NCBI GenBank assembly: GCA_937928015.1
Contig: CALFXA010000255.1
Location: 1 to 22,547, forward strand
From: an uncultured Anaerolineales bacterium
GTDB lineage: Bacteria > Chloroflexota > Anaerolineae > Anaerolineales > Villigracilaceae
Reading direction: 5' to 3'
Length of the DNA stretch: 22,547 nucleotides
In this document: one piece after another, positions 7,137 to 15,579 of the stretch
Numbering within the stretch: the first letter of the stretch is position 1
Layout of the letters: each line of letters starts with the position of its first letter
The notes under the pieces: generated by a model
What the model was told of the DNA's origin: nothing
What the model saw: only the letters and a program-made list of their open reading frames with translations
The model's database searches: none
Position numbers and translations under genes: made by a program

Positions 7137-8037
7137 ATTGGGCACTCCAGCGCGCATACACGGCTTGCGAGAGCAGTCGGTTCGCGCTTTGCTCGCGCGT
7201 GACCAACTCGCCCGCGTCCAGGCTGCCCTTGAAATCGGACATCATCTCGTCCACGACCTGCGCCACATGGATGGCGGATGCACGCACGGCATAAACCGTC
7301 ACGGCCAGGAAGAGCGGATTGTCGCTCAGGATGGCGCGGCAGGCTGCGAGCAGGCTCGGCAGCGACTTGTACACTTCCCAGACCTCGCCCTTGGGTCCGC
7401 GCCCGAACTTGGGCGGGTCGAGGATAATGCCGTCATACTTCGCTCCGCGTCTCGCCTCGCGCTCCACGTACTTGACCGCATCGTCCACGATCCAGCGGAT
7501 GGGCTTATCGTCCAACTTCGAGAGGGACTGGTTCTCGCGTGCCCAGGCCACGGACTTCTTCGACGCGTCCACATGGGTGACGTGAGCGCCCGCCGCGGCC
7601 GCCGCCAGCGAGGCTAGGCCGGTGTATCCAAACAGATTGAGCACCTTTGCAGGGCGATCCACCCGTTTAATGGAATCAGCCATGAAGTCCCAGTGAGCGG
7701 CAACTTCGGGGAAGACGCCCAGGTGACGGCCAGGGGTGGTCATGGTCCAGAAACGTAGCGTTTCCCCGCTGGTGAGGCCATAACTCATTTCCCATTTTTC
7801 TTCCATCTTTTTCTTGGGGATCCAGTGTCCGCCGCTTTCTTCGGCGGTGGGCTGGAAGACGGCATGGACGTTGCTCCACTCGGAGGGGGACAGGGCGCGG
7901 GTCCACATGGCCTGTGCCTCGGGGCGGACAAAGGTGTATTTGCCGAAGCGTTCGAGCTTCAGGCCGTCGCCTGAGTCGAGCAGGGCGTAATCGGTCCAAC
8001 GGGGGGAGTCGAGCAGGGTAAAGGGAAAGTCGGTCAT
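7135..8037 (-). CDS. Class I SAM-dependent methyltransferase, RlmI/K-like
   Basis: The protein has 300 residues from the chosen start at 8037, preceded by AAGG at a spacing of four. An upstream ATG at 8061 adds eight residues but has no ribosome-binding site. A short N-terminal region (DYALLDSGDGLKLERFGKY) leads into a Rossmann methyltransferase domain. Motif I is VLNLFGYTGLASLAAAAAGA (132-151), the acidic residue after strand 2 is in HVDASKKS, DDA (185-187) follows, and the catalytic-type motif DPPKFGRG is at 207-214. The DPPK form is typical of base-modifying enzymes acting on rRNA, such as RlmI or the RlmKL C-domain. The PUA domain of RlmI is not seen, so the exact target is open. It stands alone and diverges from the dcw cluster. 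Confidence 0.82.
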   Translation of the reverse strand: MTDFPFTLLDSPRWTDYALLDSGDGLKLERFGKYTFVRPEAQAMWTRALSPSEWSNVHAVFQPTAEESGGHWIPKKKMEEKWEMSYGLTSGETLRFWTMTTPGRHLGVFPEVAAHWDFMADSIKRVDRPAKVLNLFGYTGLASLAAAAAGAHVTHVDASKKSVAWARENQSLSKLDDKPIRWIVDDAVKYVEREARRGAKYDGIILDPPKFGRGPKGEVWEVYKSLPSLLAACRAILSDNPLFLAVTVYAVRASAIHVAQVVDEMMSDFKGSLDAGELVTREQSANRLLSQAVYARWSAQ

Positions 8038-8087
8038 GGCACCTTGAAGTCGCAATGGCATAGTAATGAAGAAACCGAAAGTACTAC

Positions 8088-8116
8088 TTGCTTTTTGCCC
8101 ACGAAAACCGTATAAT
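8088..8116 (+). promoter_or_regulatory. Main dcw promoter (Pmra)
   Basis: TTGCTT (8088-8093) and a consensus TATAAT (8111-8116) are separated by exactly 17 bp, 76 bases before mraZ. It is the best promoter match seen ahead of the long gene cluster. Confidence 0.75.
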
Positions 8117-8140
8117 GTGGGAAAAAGTGGTAGAAAGTGG
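8114..8140 (+). promoter_or_regulatory. mraZ: MraZ-binding boxes (operator)
   Basis: Three GTGG boxes occur at exact 10-bp spacing: AATGTGG (8114-8120), AAAGTGG (8124-8130) and AAAGTGG (8134-8140). Short GTGG/TGGG-type direct repeats at one-helical-turn spacing upstream of mraZ are the known target of the MraZ repressor in several bacteria. The first box overlaps the -10 element and the others cover the expected transcription start, so binding would block initiation. Confidence 0.75.
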
Positions 8141-8142
8141 TA

Positions 8143-8165
8143 GGACGCCGGTCACCCCGGCGTTC
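8143..8165 (+). other. Hairpin in the mraZ leader
   Basis: A 9-bp stem with one G-T pair (8143-8151 with 8157-8165) and a TCACC loop lies directly after the last MraZ box and 26 bases before mraZ. There is no following T tract, so it is not a standard terminator. Confidence 0.45.
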
Positions 8166-8191
8166 CCGTCTTAAAAGGAAAAGTAGCACAA

Positions 8192-8632
8192 ATGTTCTTG
8201 GGTCAGTACCAGCACACTCTCGATGACAAGGGCCGCTTGATGATCCCGGCGCGCTTTCGTGAGTTGCTGGTTGGCGGCGCCTTCATTACGCAAGGCTTCG
8301 ACCGCTGCCTCATGGTGATGACCACGGGATACTTCGAAGAAGTCTATCGCCGCATCAATTCCATGAACCTGGCCGACCCCACCGCACGCCTGCTGCGCCG
8401 CCTGATCCTGGCAAACGCCTATCCGGTGGAAGTGGACAAGGTGGGGCGCATCCTTGTGCCCGGCAATCTGCGCCAGGTCATCAGCCTGGAGGGGGAGGCT
8501 ATCGTGGCAGGGCAGGGCGATTACTTCGAGGTCTGGACTCCCGCCGCCTGGCAGGAGCAGCAGGCGCAATTGTTGGACGTCGAGACCAACAACCAGCGCT
8601 TTGCGACCCTCGATCTTTCATCGAAGCCGTAG
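8192..8632 (+). CDS. mraZ: Transcriptional regulator MraZ
   Basis: MraZ is the first gene of most dcw clusters and represses its own operon by binding repeats upstream. The 146-residue protein has two tandem SpoVT/AbrB-like halves: the first with HTLDDKGRLMIPARFR (residues 8-23), the second with VEVDKVGRILVPGNLRQ. MraZ normally forms a ring that contacts repeated DNA boxes, which matches the three boxes at 8114-8140. The start codon follows AAAAGGA by 12 bases, which is somewhat long. Its stop lies 24 bases before rsmH. Confidence 0.96.
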   Translation: MFLGQYQHTLDDKGRLMIPARFRELLVGGAFITQGFDRCLMVMTTGYFEEVYRRINSMNLADPTARLLRRLILANAYPVEVDKVGRILVPGNLRQVISLEGEAIVAGQGDYFEVWTPAAWQEQQAQLLDVETNNQRFATLDLSSKP

Positions 8633-8649
8633 CGCAAATCTTTTTGCGC
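8632..8649 (+). other. Hairpin between mraZ and rsmH
   Basis: A perfect 7-bp stem (8632-8638 with 8643-8649) with a TCTT loop fills the gap between the mraZ stop and the rsmH start, seven bases before the ATG. It sits where an rsmH ribosome-binding site would be expected. Confidence 0.4.
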
Positions 8650-8656
8650 ATCTGCC

Positions 8657-9574
8657 ATGCAGCCGCATACACCTGTACTTTATCAAGAGATTATACACGC
8701 ATTGCAGCCCCGCGATTCGGGGCGCTACGTGGATGGAACACTGGGCGCGGGCGGTCACGCTCGCGGCATTCTGGAGGCCTGCGCACCGGGCGGGCGTCTG
8801 CTGGGGCTGGACGTGGACCCACAGGCGCTGGCGCTTGCCCGTGAGACCTTGGCTCCTTACGGGGAGCGCGTGACGCTGGTCCAGGCCTCCTATGAAACTC
8901 TCGCCGCCCAACTCTCGGCCCTGGGCTGGGACGCGGTTGACGGCGTGGCGCTCGACCTGGGCGCATCGTCCATGCAGTTCGACCGGCCCGAACGCGGTTT
9001 CTCCTTTTTGCAGGATGGGCCGCTGGACATGCGCTTTGGTCCTTCGGCCCCAACCAGCGCGGCGGACCTGGTCAACGGGCTGGATGAGTCCGAACTGGCG
9101 GATCTAATCTTCCGCTACGGCGAGGAGCGCGACTCGCGCAAGATCGCCCGAGCCATCGTCCGAGCCAGGCCGCTCCACTCGACCCGGGAGTTGGCCGCCG
9201 TCATCCAGGCCGCTTCCCCCCGCCGCGGTGACCGCATCCACCCCGCCACGCGCACCTTCCAGGCCCTGCGCATCGCCGTCAACGAGGAATTGGCCGCAGT
9301 GGAGAACACGCTCCCGCAAGCGGTGGCCGCCCTCAGGTCCGGTGGGAGGCTGGCGGTGATCTCCTTCCACTCGCTGGAGGATCGCATCGTCAAGGACTTC
9401 CTCCGCGAGCAGAGCCAGGACCACGTCAACCCGCCGTACGAACGCCTGTACGAGGTCGAGCGCAAGGCTGTTGTCAAACTCATCACGCGCAAGCCGCTCA
9501 CGGCTTCCGAAGAAGAGACGCGGGAAAACCCGCGGGCGCGCAGTGCAAAACTAAGAGTAGCAGAGAAATTATGA
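8657..9574 (+). CDS. rsmH: 16S rRNA (cytosine1402-N4)-methyltransferase RsmH
   Basis: RsmH (MraW) adds the N4-methyl group to C1402 of 16S rRNA using SAM. The 305-residue length is normal. The N-terminus has [10 protein letters not shown], then the SAM-binding [16 protein letters not shown] and [14 protein letters not shown]. Further motifs are [15 protein letters not shown], the helical insertion domain, [14 protein letters not shown], and [20 protein letters not shown] near the C-terminus. All are classic RsmH blocks. It has no clear ribosome-binding site and may be translated by coupling to mraZ or through the hairpin between them. Its stop overlaps the next start in an ATGA. Confidence 0.97.
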   Translation: MQPHTPVLYQEIIHALQPRDSGRYVDGTLGAGGHARGILEACAPGGRLLGLDVDPQALALARETLAPYGERVTLVQASYETLAAQLSALGWDAVDGVALDLGASSMQFDRPERGFSFLQDGPLDMRFGPSAPTSAADLVNGLDESELADLIFRYGEERDSRKIARAIVRARPLHSTRELAAVIQAASPRRGDRIHPATRTFQALRIAVNEELAAVENTLPQAVAALRSGGRLAVISFHSLEDRIVKDFLREQSQDHVNPPYERLYEVERKAVVKLITRKPLTASEEETRENPRARSAKLRVAEKL

Positions 9575-10038
9575 ACCTGGACACCGTCACCAACCTATTC
9601 GACACCTACCGCATGGCCCCCTGGCGCATTCAGCGTCAGTGGATCGTGAATTTCCTGCTGGCGGTCGTTTCGCTGGCGATGGTGGCCGCCCTGTACCTGG
9701 ACGTGACCGCCCGCGCCGCCATTGCCGGGCGCGAGATCCAGAACCTGACCTACCAGATGGCGGTCATCAACCAGTCCAACGCCGACCTGGAAACTCGCCT
9801 GGCCTCGTTGACCTCGGCCAGTGTGATGGAGCAGCGCGCGCAGTCGTTGGGGTATCGTCCGCTCACCACCGACGAGATCGAATATCTGGCGGTGCCCGGT
9901 TACGCACACGCTCTACCCGATATCCTGACGGCCACGCCCCTGCCCGGGTTGAGCGCTCCCACCGTCCCGCCTGAATACACCCAGTCATTGCTGGAGTGGT
10001 TCGACCTGGCCTTCCAATCTCTGGGAGAGACGCAATGA
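9571..10038 (+). CDS. FtsL/DivIC-like septum protein
   Basis: The protein has 155 residues with a short cytoplasmic N-terminus, one membrane helix at about 24-43, and an extracytoplasmic heptad-like region (about 45-85). Next comes [15 protein letters not shown] (83-97), the short end motif common to FtsL and DivIC. A Pro/Thr-rich tail of about 50 residues follows, which is longer than in many FtsL proteins. FtsL bridges FtsQ/DivIB and the FtsW-FtsI synthase in the divisome. The assignment rests on topology and position between rsmH and ftsI, because this family is weakly conserved. It overlaps both neighbours by ATGA, implying coupled translation. Confidence 0.75.
   Translation: MNLDTVTNLFDTYRMAPWRIQRQWIVNFLLAVVSLAMVAALYLDVTARAAIAGREIQNLTYQMAVINQSNADLETRLASLTSASVMEQRAQSLGYRPLTTDEIEYLAVPGYAHALPDILTATPLPGLSAPTVPPEYTQSLLEWFDLAFQSLGETQ
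10023..10029 (+). promoter_or_regulatory. Ribosome-binding site fixing the ftsI start
   Basis: GGGAGAG lies five bases before the ATG at 10035. It supports this start over an in-frame GTG at 9996, which would overlap the upstream gene by 43 bases and place extra residues before the membrane helix. Confidence 0.7.
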
Positions 10039-11786
10039 GAAAACAATACGCCTGGCGCTCGAATGCATTGGCGGGCCTATTGGCCCTTTTTGCATTTGCG
10101 GTCCTGGCGCAAATCGTTCGCATCCAGACCAGCCCGGAGGCGGTCCAGTTCCGCGAGCAGGGCATGGAATATGCCACCGAACTGCGGACCTTCTATCCTG
10201 ACCGCGGCGAGATCTACGACCGCGATGGTCACCTGCTGGCGGGCAACCGCACGGTCTATGAGATCGGTGTGAACCTGAAGTCCATGCGCGACCCCGGCGC
10301 GATTGCGCTGGCGGTCAGTTCGCAATTGGGGTTGGACTACAACGAACTGCTCAACCAGATGACCAATCCGCCCCAGGGGTTGAGCTACCTGGTGCTGGCC
10401 AATTACGTGGAAAGCGACAAGGCCCTGGCCTTGCAGACCCTGCAGCAGGAGACCCAGAATCAGGCGGCCTCTGGCACACTCGGTGCCTTGACCGGCCTGG
10501 AATTCAGCTCGCATCCCCAGCGCAGTTACCCCGAAAATTCGCTGGCCTCCAACATCCTGGGATTCGTCAACCGCGAGGGGCGCGGTTACTTCGGCATCGA
10601 AGAGAAATATAACGACCTGCTGGCGGGCAATCCCGTCCAGGTCATGATCCCCACCGACCCGAACAAGGCCGTCGAGATTCCGCATGTGCCCAACGGCACC
10701 ACCCTGGTGCTGACCATCCACCGCGACCTGCAGGCTGCGGCGGAACAGATCCTCGATGACGCTCTCACTACCTACGGCGCCAAGGGCGGCACCATCATCG
10801 TCATGGACCCGAAGACGGGTGAGCTACTGGCCGTGGCGGTCACGCCGCGCATGAACCTGAATGAGTTCTGGAATTACGGCGTGGTCTACGACAATGCCAG
10901 CGAATTCGACCAGGCCGTCAGCGTGCCGTACGAGCCGGGCTCGGTCATGAAGGTCCTCACCATGGCCGCCGCGCTCGACAGTGGCACGGTCAACGCCAAT
11001 TCGCCCTTCCTCGACACCGGCGCGATCATGGTCGGTGGCGCCACCATCCAGAACTGGGACCGCCAGGCTTGGGGTCCGCAGGATATGGTGGGATGCCTCC
11101 AGCACTCGCTCAACGTGTGCATGGCCTGGCTGTCCACCAGCATGGGCGCGGAAACTTTCTACGGCTACATGAACCGCTTCGGCCTGGGACGCCTGACCGG
11201 CGTGGACCTGGCCGGGGAAGCGGCAGGCAGGCTCAAGATCCCGGGCGACGAGGATTGGTATCCCGTCGATCTGGGCACCAACTCCTTCGGCCAGGGCGTG
11301 GCGGTCACGCCCATCCAGATGATGATGGCCGCTTCCTCCATCGCCAACGGCGGACGCATGGTCACGCCGCACATGCTGTACGCCATGATGCGCGAAGGTC
11401 ATCAGTACAACGTGCCCGCTCAATATGCAGGCTCGCCCATCCAACCGACCACTGCCAACACCTTGAGCGAAATGCTGGCGATCTCGCTCGAACAGGAAGC
11501 CTCGCTGGCGCTGGTGCCCGGTTATCGCGTGGCCGGCAAGACCGGCACCGCCCAGATTCCCACTCCCGAAGGGTATTACGACTCGACTCACACCAACGCT
11601 TCCTTCATCGGTTGGGGCCCGGTGGACGACCCGCAGTTCATGATCTATGTCTGGCTCGAACAACCCTCGGCCTCCATCTGGGGCTCGGATACCGCCGCCC
11701 CGGTTTTTTCGGAGATAGCCCAGAAAACCGTCATCTTATTGGATATTCCGCCCGACTACATCCGACAACAGATCGCCGCCCAATAA
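10035..11786 (+). CDS. ftsI: Septal transpeptidase FtsI (class B penicillin-binding protein)
   Basis: FtsI cross-links septal peptidoglycan outside the membrane, working with FtsW. From the chosen start it has 583 residues: a short basic cytoplasmic end, one membrane helix (about 8-30), the pedestal/dimerisation domain with FYPDRGEIYDRDGHLLA, and a transpeptidase domain. The active-site SVMK has nucleophile Ser303 and Lys306. The SxN motif is SLN at 358-360 and the KTG motif is KTGTA at 502-506, so all three catalytic motifs are intact. No PASTA domains follow. The gene overlaps the ftsL-like gene by ATGA and ends one base before murF. An elongation-type PBP2 is less likely given its place in the cluster. 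Confidence 0.93.
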   Translation: MRKQYAWRSNALAGLLALFAFAVLAQIVRIQTSPEAVQFREQGMEYATELRTFYPDRGEIYDRDGHLLAGNRTVYEIGVNLKSMRDPGAIALAVSSQLGLDYNELLNQMTNPPQGLSYLVLANYVESDKALALQTLQQETQNQAASGTLGALTGLEFSSHPQRSYPENSLASNILGFVNREGRGYFGIEEKYNDLLAGNPVQVMIPTDPNKAVEIPHVPNGTTLVLTIHRDLQAAAEQILDDALTTYGAKGGTIIVMDPKTGELLAVAVTPRMNLNEFWNYGVVYDNASEFDQAVSVPYEPGSVMKVLTMAAALDSGTVNANSPFLDTGAIMVGGATIQNWDRQAWGPQDMVGCLQHSLNVCMAWLSTSMGAETFYGYMNRFGLGRLTGVDLAGEAAGRLKIPGDEDWYPVDLGTNSFGQGVAVTPIQMMMAASSIANGGRMVTPHMLYAMMREGHQYNVPAQYAGSPIQPTTANTLSEMLAISLEQEASLALVPGYRVAGKTGTAQIPTPEGYYDSTHTNASFIGWGPVDDPQFMIYVWLEQPSASIWGSDTAAPVFSEIAQKTVILLDIPPDYIRQQIAAQ

Positions 11787-11787
11787 C

Positions 11788-13203
11788 ATGCTCACGCTCG
11801 CAGATGCGCTCGAAGCCCTCACAAGTCTCCGCCCGGAGAATGCCGCCACGGTCATCACCGAGGCGGCCATTGACTCGCGGCAGGTGATTCCCGGCTCGCT
11901 GTTCGTGGCCATCCCGGGCGAGCGGGTGGACGGGCACGACTTCATCGGCGAAGCGTTTCGACGCGGCGCCTCTTTTGCTTTAATCCAGCGGGATGTCGAC
12001 TCCTCGCTGCGGACCCTCGACCTGCGCGGCGGCCTGACGGTGGATCCCGCCTTCGATCTGACCTCTCCCCTATGCCTGCGCGTGGACAATACGGTCTCGG
12101 CCTTGCAGCGCATCGCCCGTTTCTGGCGGCGCAAGTTGAACCTGCGTGTGGTGGGCATCACCGGCAGCGTCGGCAAATCGACCACCAAGGAAGTGGTGGC
12201 GCAGGTGCTCAGTCAGCGGTATCGCACGCTCAAAAGCCCGGGCAACCTCAACAACGAGATCGGCCTGCCGCTGACCGTGTTGCGCCTAGGCTCGGGCTAT
12301 GAACATGCCGTGCTCGAAATGGGATTCTACGTACCGGGCGAGATCGCCTTTCTGTGCGACATCGCCCAGCCCCAGGTCGGCGTGGTCAGCAACGTGGGCA
12401 CTGTCCACGCGGAACGGGCAGGCTCGCAGGAGAACATCTTCCTCGGCAAGTCTGAGTTGGTCCAGTCCCTGCCTGAGGATGGGGTGGCGGTCCTGAACTT
12501 CGATGACCCGTGGGTCCGCAAGATGGAGGAGAAGACCCGCGCGCGCGTGTTCTTCTACGGCCTCTCGCCCGAATCCGAATTATGGGCCGACAACGTGGAA
12601 GGCCTCGGGCTGGACGGCATCCGCTTCCGCCTGCATTATCACCGCGAAACCCTGCACGTCCGCATCCCGATGATCGGACGTCATTCCGTGCATACTGCCC
12701 TGCGCGCCACGGCCGTCGGCCTGGTGGAGGGGTTGACCTGGCAGGAGATCTTCGACGGCTTGCGCCAGGGACACTCGCAACTACGTCTGGTGGCTGTCCG
12801 CACCGAAGCGGGAGCGCTGATCCTCGATGACACCTACAACGCCTCCCCCGAGTCGATGCTGGCGGCCCTCAACCTGCTTAGCGAACTGGACGGGCGCAAG
12901 ATCGCCGTATTGGGCGACATGCTTGAACTGGGTCCCTACGAACGCCAGGGACACGAGATGGTGGGGATGCGCGCCGCCCAGGTGGCGCACACCCTGCTGA
13001 CGCTTGGTCCGCGCGCGCGCATGATCGCGGAAGCCGCCCGCCGCGCCGGGATGAGGAGCAACCGCGTGATCGAATTCCAGACCCACGAACCCATCGTGGA
13101 CTGGTTGAAACGTAACCTGGTCAGCAATGATGCCGTGTTGATCAAGGGCTCGCACGGCCTGCGTATGGACCGCATCACCGCCGACCTGGAGATCCGCTCA
13201 TGA
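11788..13203 (+). CDS. murF: UDP-MurNAc-tripeptide--D-Ala-D-Ala ligase MurF
   Basis: MurF adds the D-Ala-D-Ala dipeptide to UDP-MurNAc-tripeptide with ATP, the last cytoplasmic peptide step. The 471-residue protein has an N-terminal UDP-binding domain with SRQVIPGSLFVAIPGERVDG. The ATP loop GITGSVGKST is at 123-132, followed by KSPGNLNNEIGLPLTVL, a MurF hallmark. The C-terminal domain has ILDDTYNASPESMLAAL and AVLGDMLELG. It uses the dipeptide made by Ddl, encoded later in the same cluster. It follows ftsI by one base and overlaps mraY by ATGA. The usual neighbour murE is absent, and the protein is too short to be a MurE-MurF fusion. Confidence 0.96.
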   Translation: MLTLADALEALTSLRPENAATVITEAAIDSRQVIPGSLFVAIPGERVDGHDFIGEAFRRGASFALIQRDVDSSLRTLDLRGGLTVDPAFDLTSPLCLRVDNTVSALQRIARFWRRKLNLRVVGITGSVGKSTTKEVVAQVLSQRYRTLKSPGNLNNEIGLPLTVLRLGSGYEHAVLEMGFYVPGEIAFLCDIAQPQVGVVSNVGTVHAERAGSQENIFLGKSELVQSLPEDGVAVLNFDDPWVRKMEEKTRARVFFYGLSPESELWADNVEGLGLDGIRFRLHYHRETLHVRIPMIGRHSVHTALRATAVGLVEGLTWQEIFDGLRQGHSQLRLVAVRTEAGALILDDTYNASPESMLAALNLLSELDGRKIAVLGDMLELGPYERQGHEMVGMRAAQVAHTLLTLGPRARMIAEAARRAGMRSNRVIEFQTHEPIVDWLKRNLVSNDAVLIKGSHGLRMDRITADLEIRS

Positions 13204-14207
13204 ACCACGTCAACCAAGCCACCCTGGCCCTCAGCCTGGCAGGCCTCTCCTTCCTGATGTCGATCATCTGGGGTGGACCGTTCCTGCGCGTGCTGCGCCA
13301 CTTCAAGATCGGCAAGTTGATCCGCGTGGAGGAGCCGGGCCAGCACGCTGTCAAGATGGGCACGCCCACCATGGGCGGTCTGCTCTTCATCCTGCCCGTC
13401 CTGTTATTGACCGGCCTGTTGAACGCGGTCTCGTTGATTGGTTTGAAACAAAATGCCATCGGGCGCTCCGTCGCAGTGCCTTTGATCACGCTAATCGGCT
13501 TCGGGATTCTGGGAGCCATCGACGACTGGCAGGGCATTCGTGGAAAGCGCCGCGGCGTTGGCATGAGCGCCAGAACCAAGTTCATTGCCCAAGTCGCGCT
13601 GGCTTTGTTCATTGCCGTCATCATAAAATACGTTTTGCGCTCCCCATCCATTTTCGTTCCCGGGTTGAACCTCAACCTGGATCTGGGGATTTGGTACATC
13701 CCGATTGCAGCCTTCATCATCGTGGCCGAGTCCAACGCGGTCAACTTTACGGATGGGCTGGATGGATTGGCCGGGTTGATTGCCGCCACTGCGTTTGCGG
13801 CTTATGGCGGCATCGCCCTGATTCAGGGGCAGATCTATGTGGCGCGTTTCTGCTTTACCCTGGTGGGCGCGCTCTTCGGTTTTCTGTGGTTCAACGTCCA
13901 TCCTGCGGAACTGTTCATGGGTGATGCGGGCGCGTTGGCCTTGGGCGGGACCCTGGGCGTGGTCGCGTTGATGACAGGGCAGTGGCCCTTGTTACTCCTG
14001 ATCGGCGTTATCCCGCTCAGCGAAGCGGTCAGCGTGACGTTGCAGATCGGCTATTTCAAACTGACCAAGGGCAAACGTCTCTTCAAGATGGCGCCCTTGC
14101 ACCTGCACTTCGAACTGCTCGGTTGGAGCGAGACCCAGATCGTGCAGCGCTTCTGGCTGATCGGCCTGCTGGCAGGCTTGATCGGCGTGGGATTGGCCTC
14201 GGTATAA
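13200..14207 (+). CDS. mraY: Phospho-MurNAc-pentapeptide transferase MraY
   Basis: MraY moves phospho-MurNAc-pentapeptide to undecaprenyl phosphate, making lipid I in the cytoplasmic membrane. The 335-residue protein is highly hydrophobic, with about ten membrane segments. It carries the early KMGTPTMGG (52-60), the catalytic Asp pair in GAIDDW (Asp108, Asp109), NFTDGLDGL (172-180), FMGDAGALALGG (Asp242), and the HLHFELLGW motif (311-319). The last reads HLH where many members read HHH. The start overlaps the murF stop by ATGA, and murD begins one base after the stop. Confidence 0.96.
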   Translation: MNHVNQATLALSLAGLSFLMSIIWGGPFLRVLRHFKIGKLIRVEEPGQHAVKMGTPTMGGLLFILPVLLLTGLLNAVSLIGLKQNAIGRSVAVPLITLIGFGILGAIDDWQGIRGKRRGVGMSARTKFIAQVALALFIAVIIKYVLRSPSIFVPGLNLNLDLGIWYIPIAAFIIVAESNAVNFTDGLDGLAGLIAATAFAAYGGIALIQGQIYVARFCFTLVGALFGFLWFNVHPAELFMGDAGALALGGTLGVVALMTGQWPLLLLIGVIPLSEAVSVTLQIGYFKLTKGKRLFKMAPLHLHFELLGWSETQIVQRFWLIGLLAGLIGVGLASV

Positions 14208-14208
14208 G

Positions 14209-15579
14209 ATGCAGGCTTGGACCGGTAAACGCGTGCTCATCCTCGGTGCGGCCCGACAGGGGTTGGCCCTGGCGCGCTGGCTGGCACGTCACGGCGCGCG
14301 CGTGACCCTGTCCGATGCGCGGACCGAGGCGCAGATGGCCTCCGCCCGCGAGTCCCTGGCCGATCTGCCGATCAACTGGGCGCTGGGCGGACATCCGCTG
14401 GAATTGCTGAACGATTGCGATCTGTTGTGCCTCTCGGGCGGCGTCCCGTTGACCCTGCCCATCGTGGCGGAAGCGCTCCAGCGCGGCATCCCGCTCTCGA
14501 ACGACACGCAGGTCTTCATGGAGATCGTCCCGTGCCGCACCATCGGCATTACGGGCTCGGCGGGCAAGACCACCACCACCACACTGGTGGGGCGCATGGC
14601 GAAGGAAGCCTACGGCGACGCGGCCTACATCGGCGGTAATATCGGCGACCCGCTCATCAACTACGTGGACGAGATGAAGCCGACCGACCTGGCCATCCTG
14701 GAACTGTCTTCGTTCCAACTGGAGCAGATGACCATTTCGCCGAACGTGGGCGCGGTCCTCAACGTCACGCCCAATCACCTCGACCGCCACGGCACGATGG
14801 AAGCTTACACGGCTGCCAAGGCCCGCCTGCTGGATTTCCAATCCGCGAAGGATGTGGCGGTTCTCGGTCATGATGACCCAGGCGCATGGAACCTGTGGGA
14901 GCGCGTCAAAGGCAAGCTGTTTACCTTCAGCCTACATGACCTGGACGAAAGCCTGAGCGGCGCATACTTCCACGATGGGCTGCTGGCCCTGCGCGACGGG
15001 AACGCCTACGTGCCCTTGCTGTTGCGCGAGAAAGTCTTGTTGCGTGGTGACCATAACGTGAGCAATGTCTTGGCTGCCTTCACCATTGCGCACGCGGCGG
15101 GTCTCCCGCTGGATGCCATGCTGGCCGCCGTGGAGGATTTTCACGGGGTGCCGCATCGGCTGGAGTTGGTCCGCGAATTGGATGGCGTGCGCTGGTACAA
15201 CGACTCGATTGCCACCGCCCCCGAGCGGACCATGGCCGCCATCCGCGCTTTCGAGGAGCCGATCGTGCTGCTGCTCGGCGGCCGCGACAAGGACCTGCCC
15301 TGGGACGATCTGGCTGCCCTCATTCATCAGCGCGTGGACCATGTGGTGCTTTTCGGCGAGGCGGCGGAAAAGATCGAGAAAGTGGTGACAGGCTCGGGGT
15401 CCAGGCCGCAGACATTGACGCGGTGTGAGACGCTCGAACAGGCAGTCCTCAATGCCGCGGAAGTGGCCGAAGCAGGCGACGTCGTCCTGCTTTCGCCCGG
15501 CGGCACGAGCTACGATGCCTTCAAGGATTTTGCCGAACGAGGAGAGAGGTTTAGAGAATGGGTGCTGAAACTTTCGTAA
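14209..15579 (+). CDS. murD: UDP-MurNAc-L-alanine--D-glutamate ligase MurD
   Basis: MurD adds D-glutamate to UDP-MurNAc-L-Ala with ATP. The 456-residue protein has the MurD-type N-terminus KRVLILGAARQGLALARWLA. The ATP loop GITGSAGKTTTTTL is at 113-126 with Lys120. Other blocks are ELSSFQLEQM, NVTPNHLDRHGTMEAYTAAK and the C-terminal WYNDSIATAPERTMAAI. All family blocks are intact. The end overlaps the start of ftsW by 22 bases, and the ftsW ribosome-binding site lies inside murD. Confidence 0.96.
   Translation: MQAWTGKRVLILGAARQGLALARWLARHGARVTLSDARTEAQMASARESLADLPINWALGGHPLELLNDCDLLCLSGGVPLTLPIVAEALQRGIPLSNDTQVFMEIVPCRTIGITGSAGKTTTTTLVGRMAKEAYGDAAYIGGNIGDPLINYVDEMKPTDLAILELSSFQLEQMTISPNVGAVLNVTPNHLDRHGTMEAYTAAKARLLDFQSAKDVAVLGHDDPGAWNLWERVKGKLFTFSLHDLDESLSGAYFHDGLLALRDGNAYVPLLLREKVLLRGDHNVSNVLAAFTIAHAAGLPLDAMLAAVEDFHGVPHRLELVRELDGVRWYNDSIATAPERTMAAIRAFEEPIVLLLGGRDKDLPWDDLAALIHQRVDHVVLFGEAAEKIEKVVTGSGSRPQTLTRCETLEQAVLNAAEVAEAGDVVLLSPGGTSYDAFKDFAERGERFREWVLKLS

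Noticed and set aside
9996..10037. Upstream in-frame GTG start for ftsI
   Set aside because: The ATG at 10035 has GGGAGAG at ideal spacing and an ATGA overlap like its neighbours.
10824..11663. Minus-strand ORF of 279 codons opposite ftsI
   Set aside because: The ftsI frame has all catalytic motifs; the antisense product is His/Gly/Arg-rich with no domain pattern.
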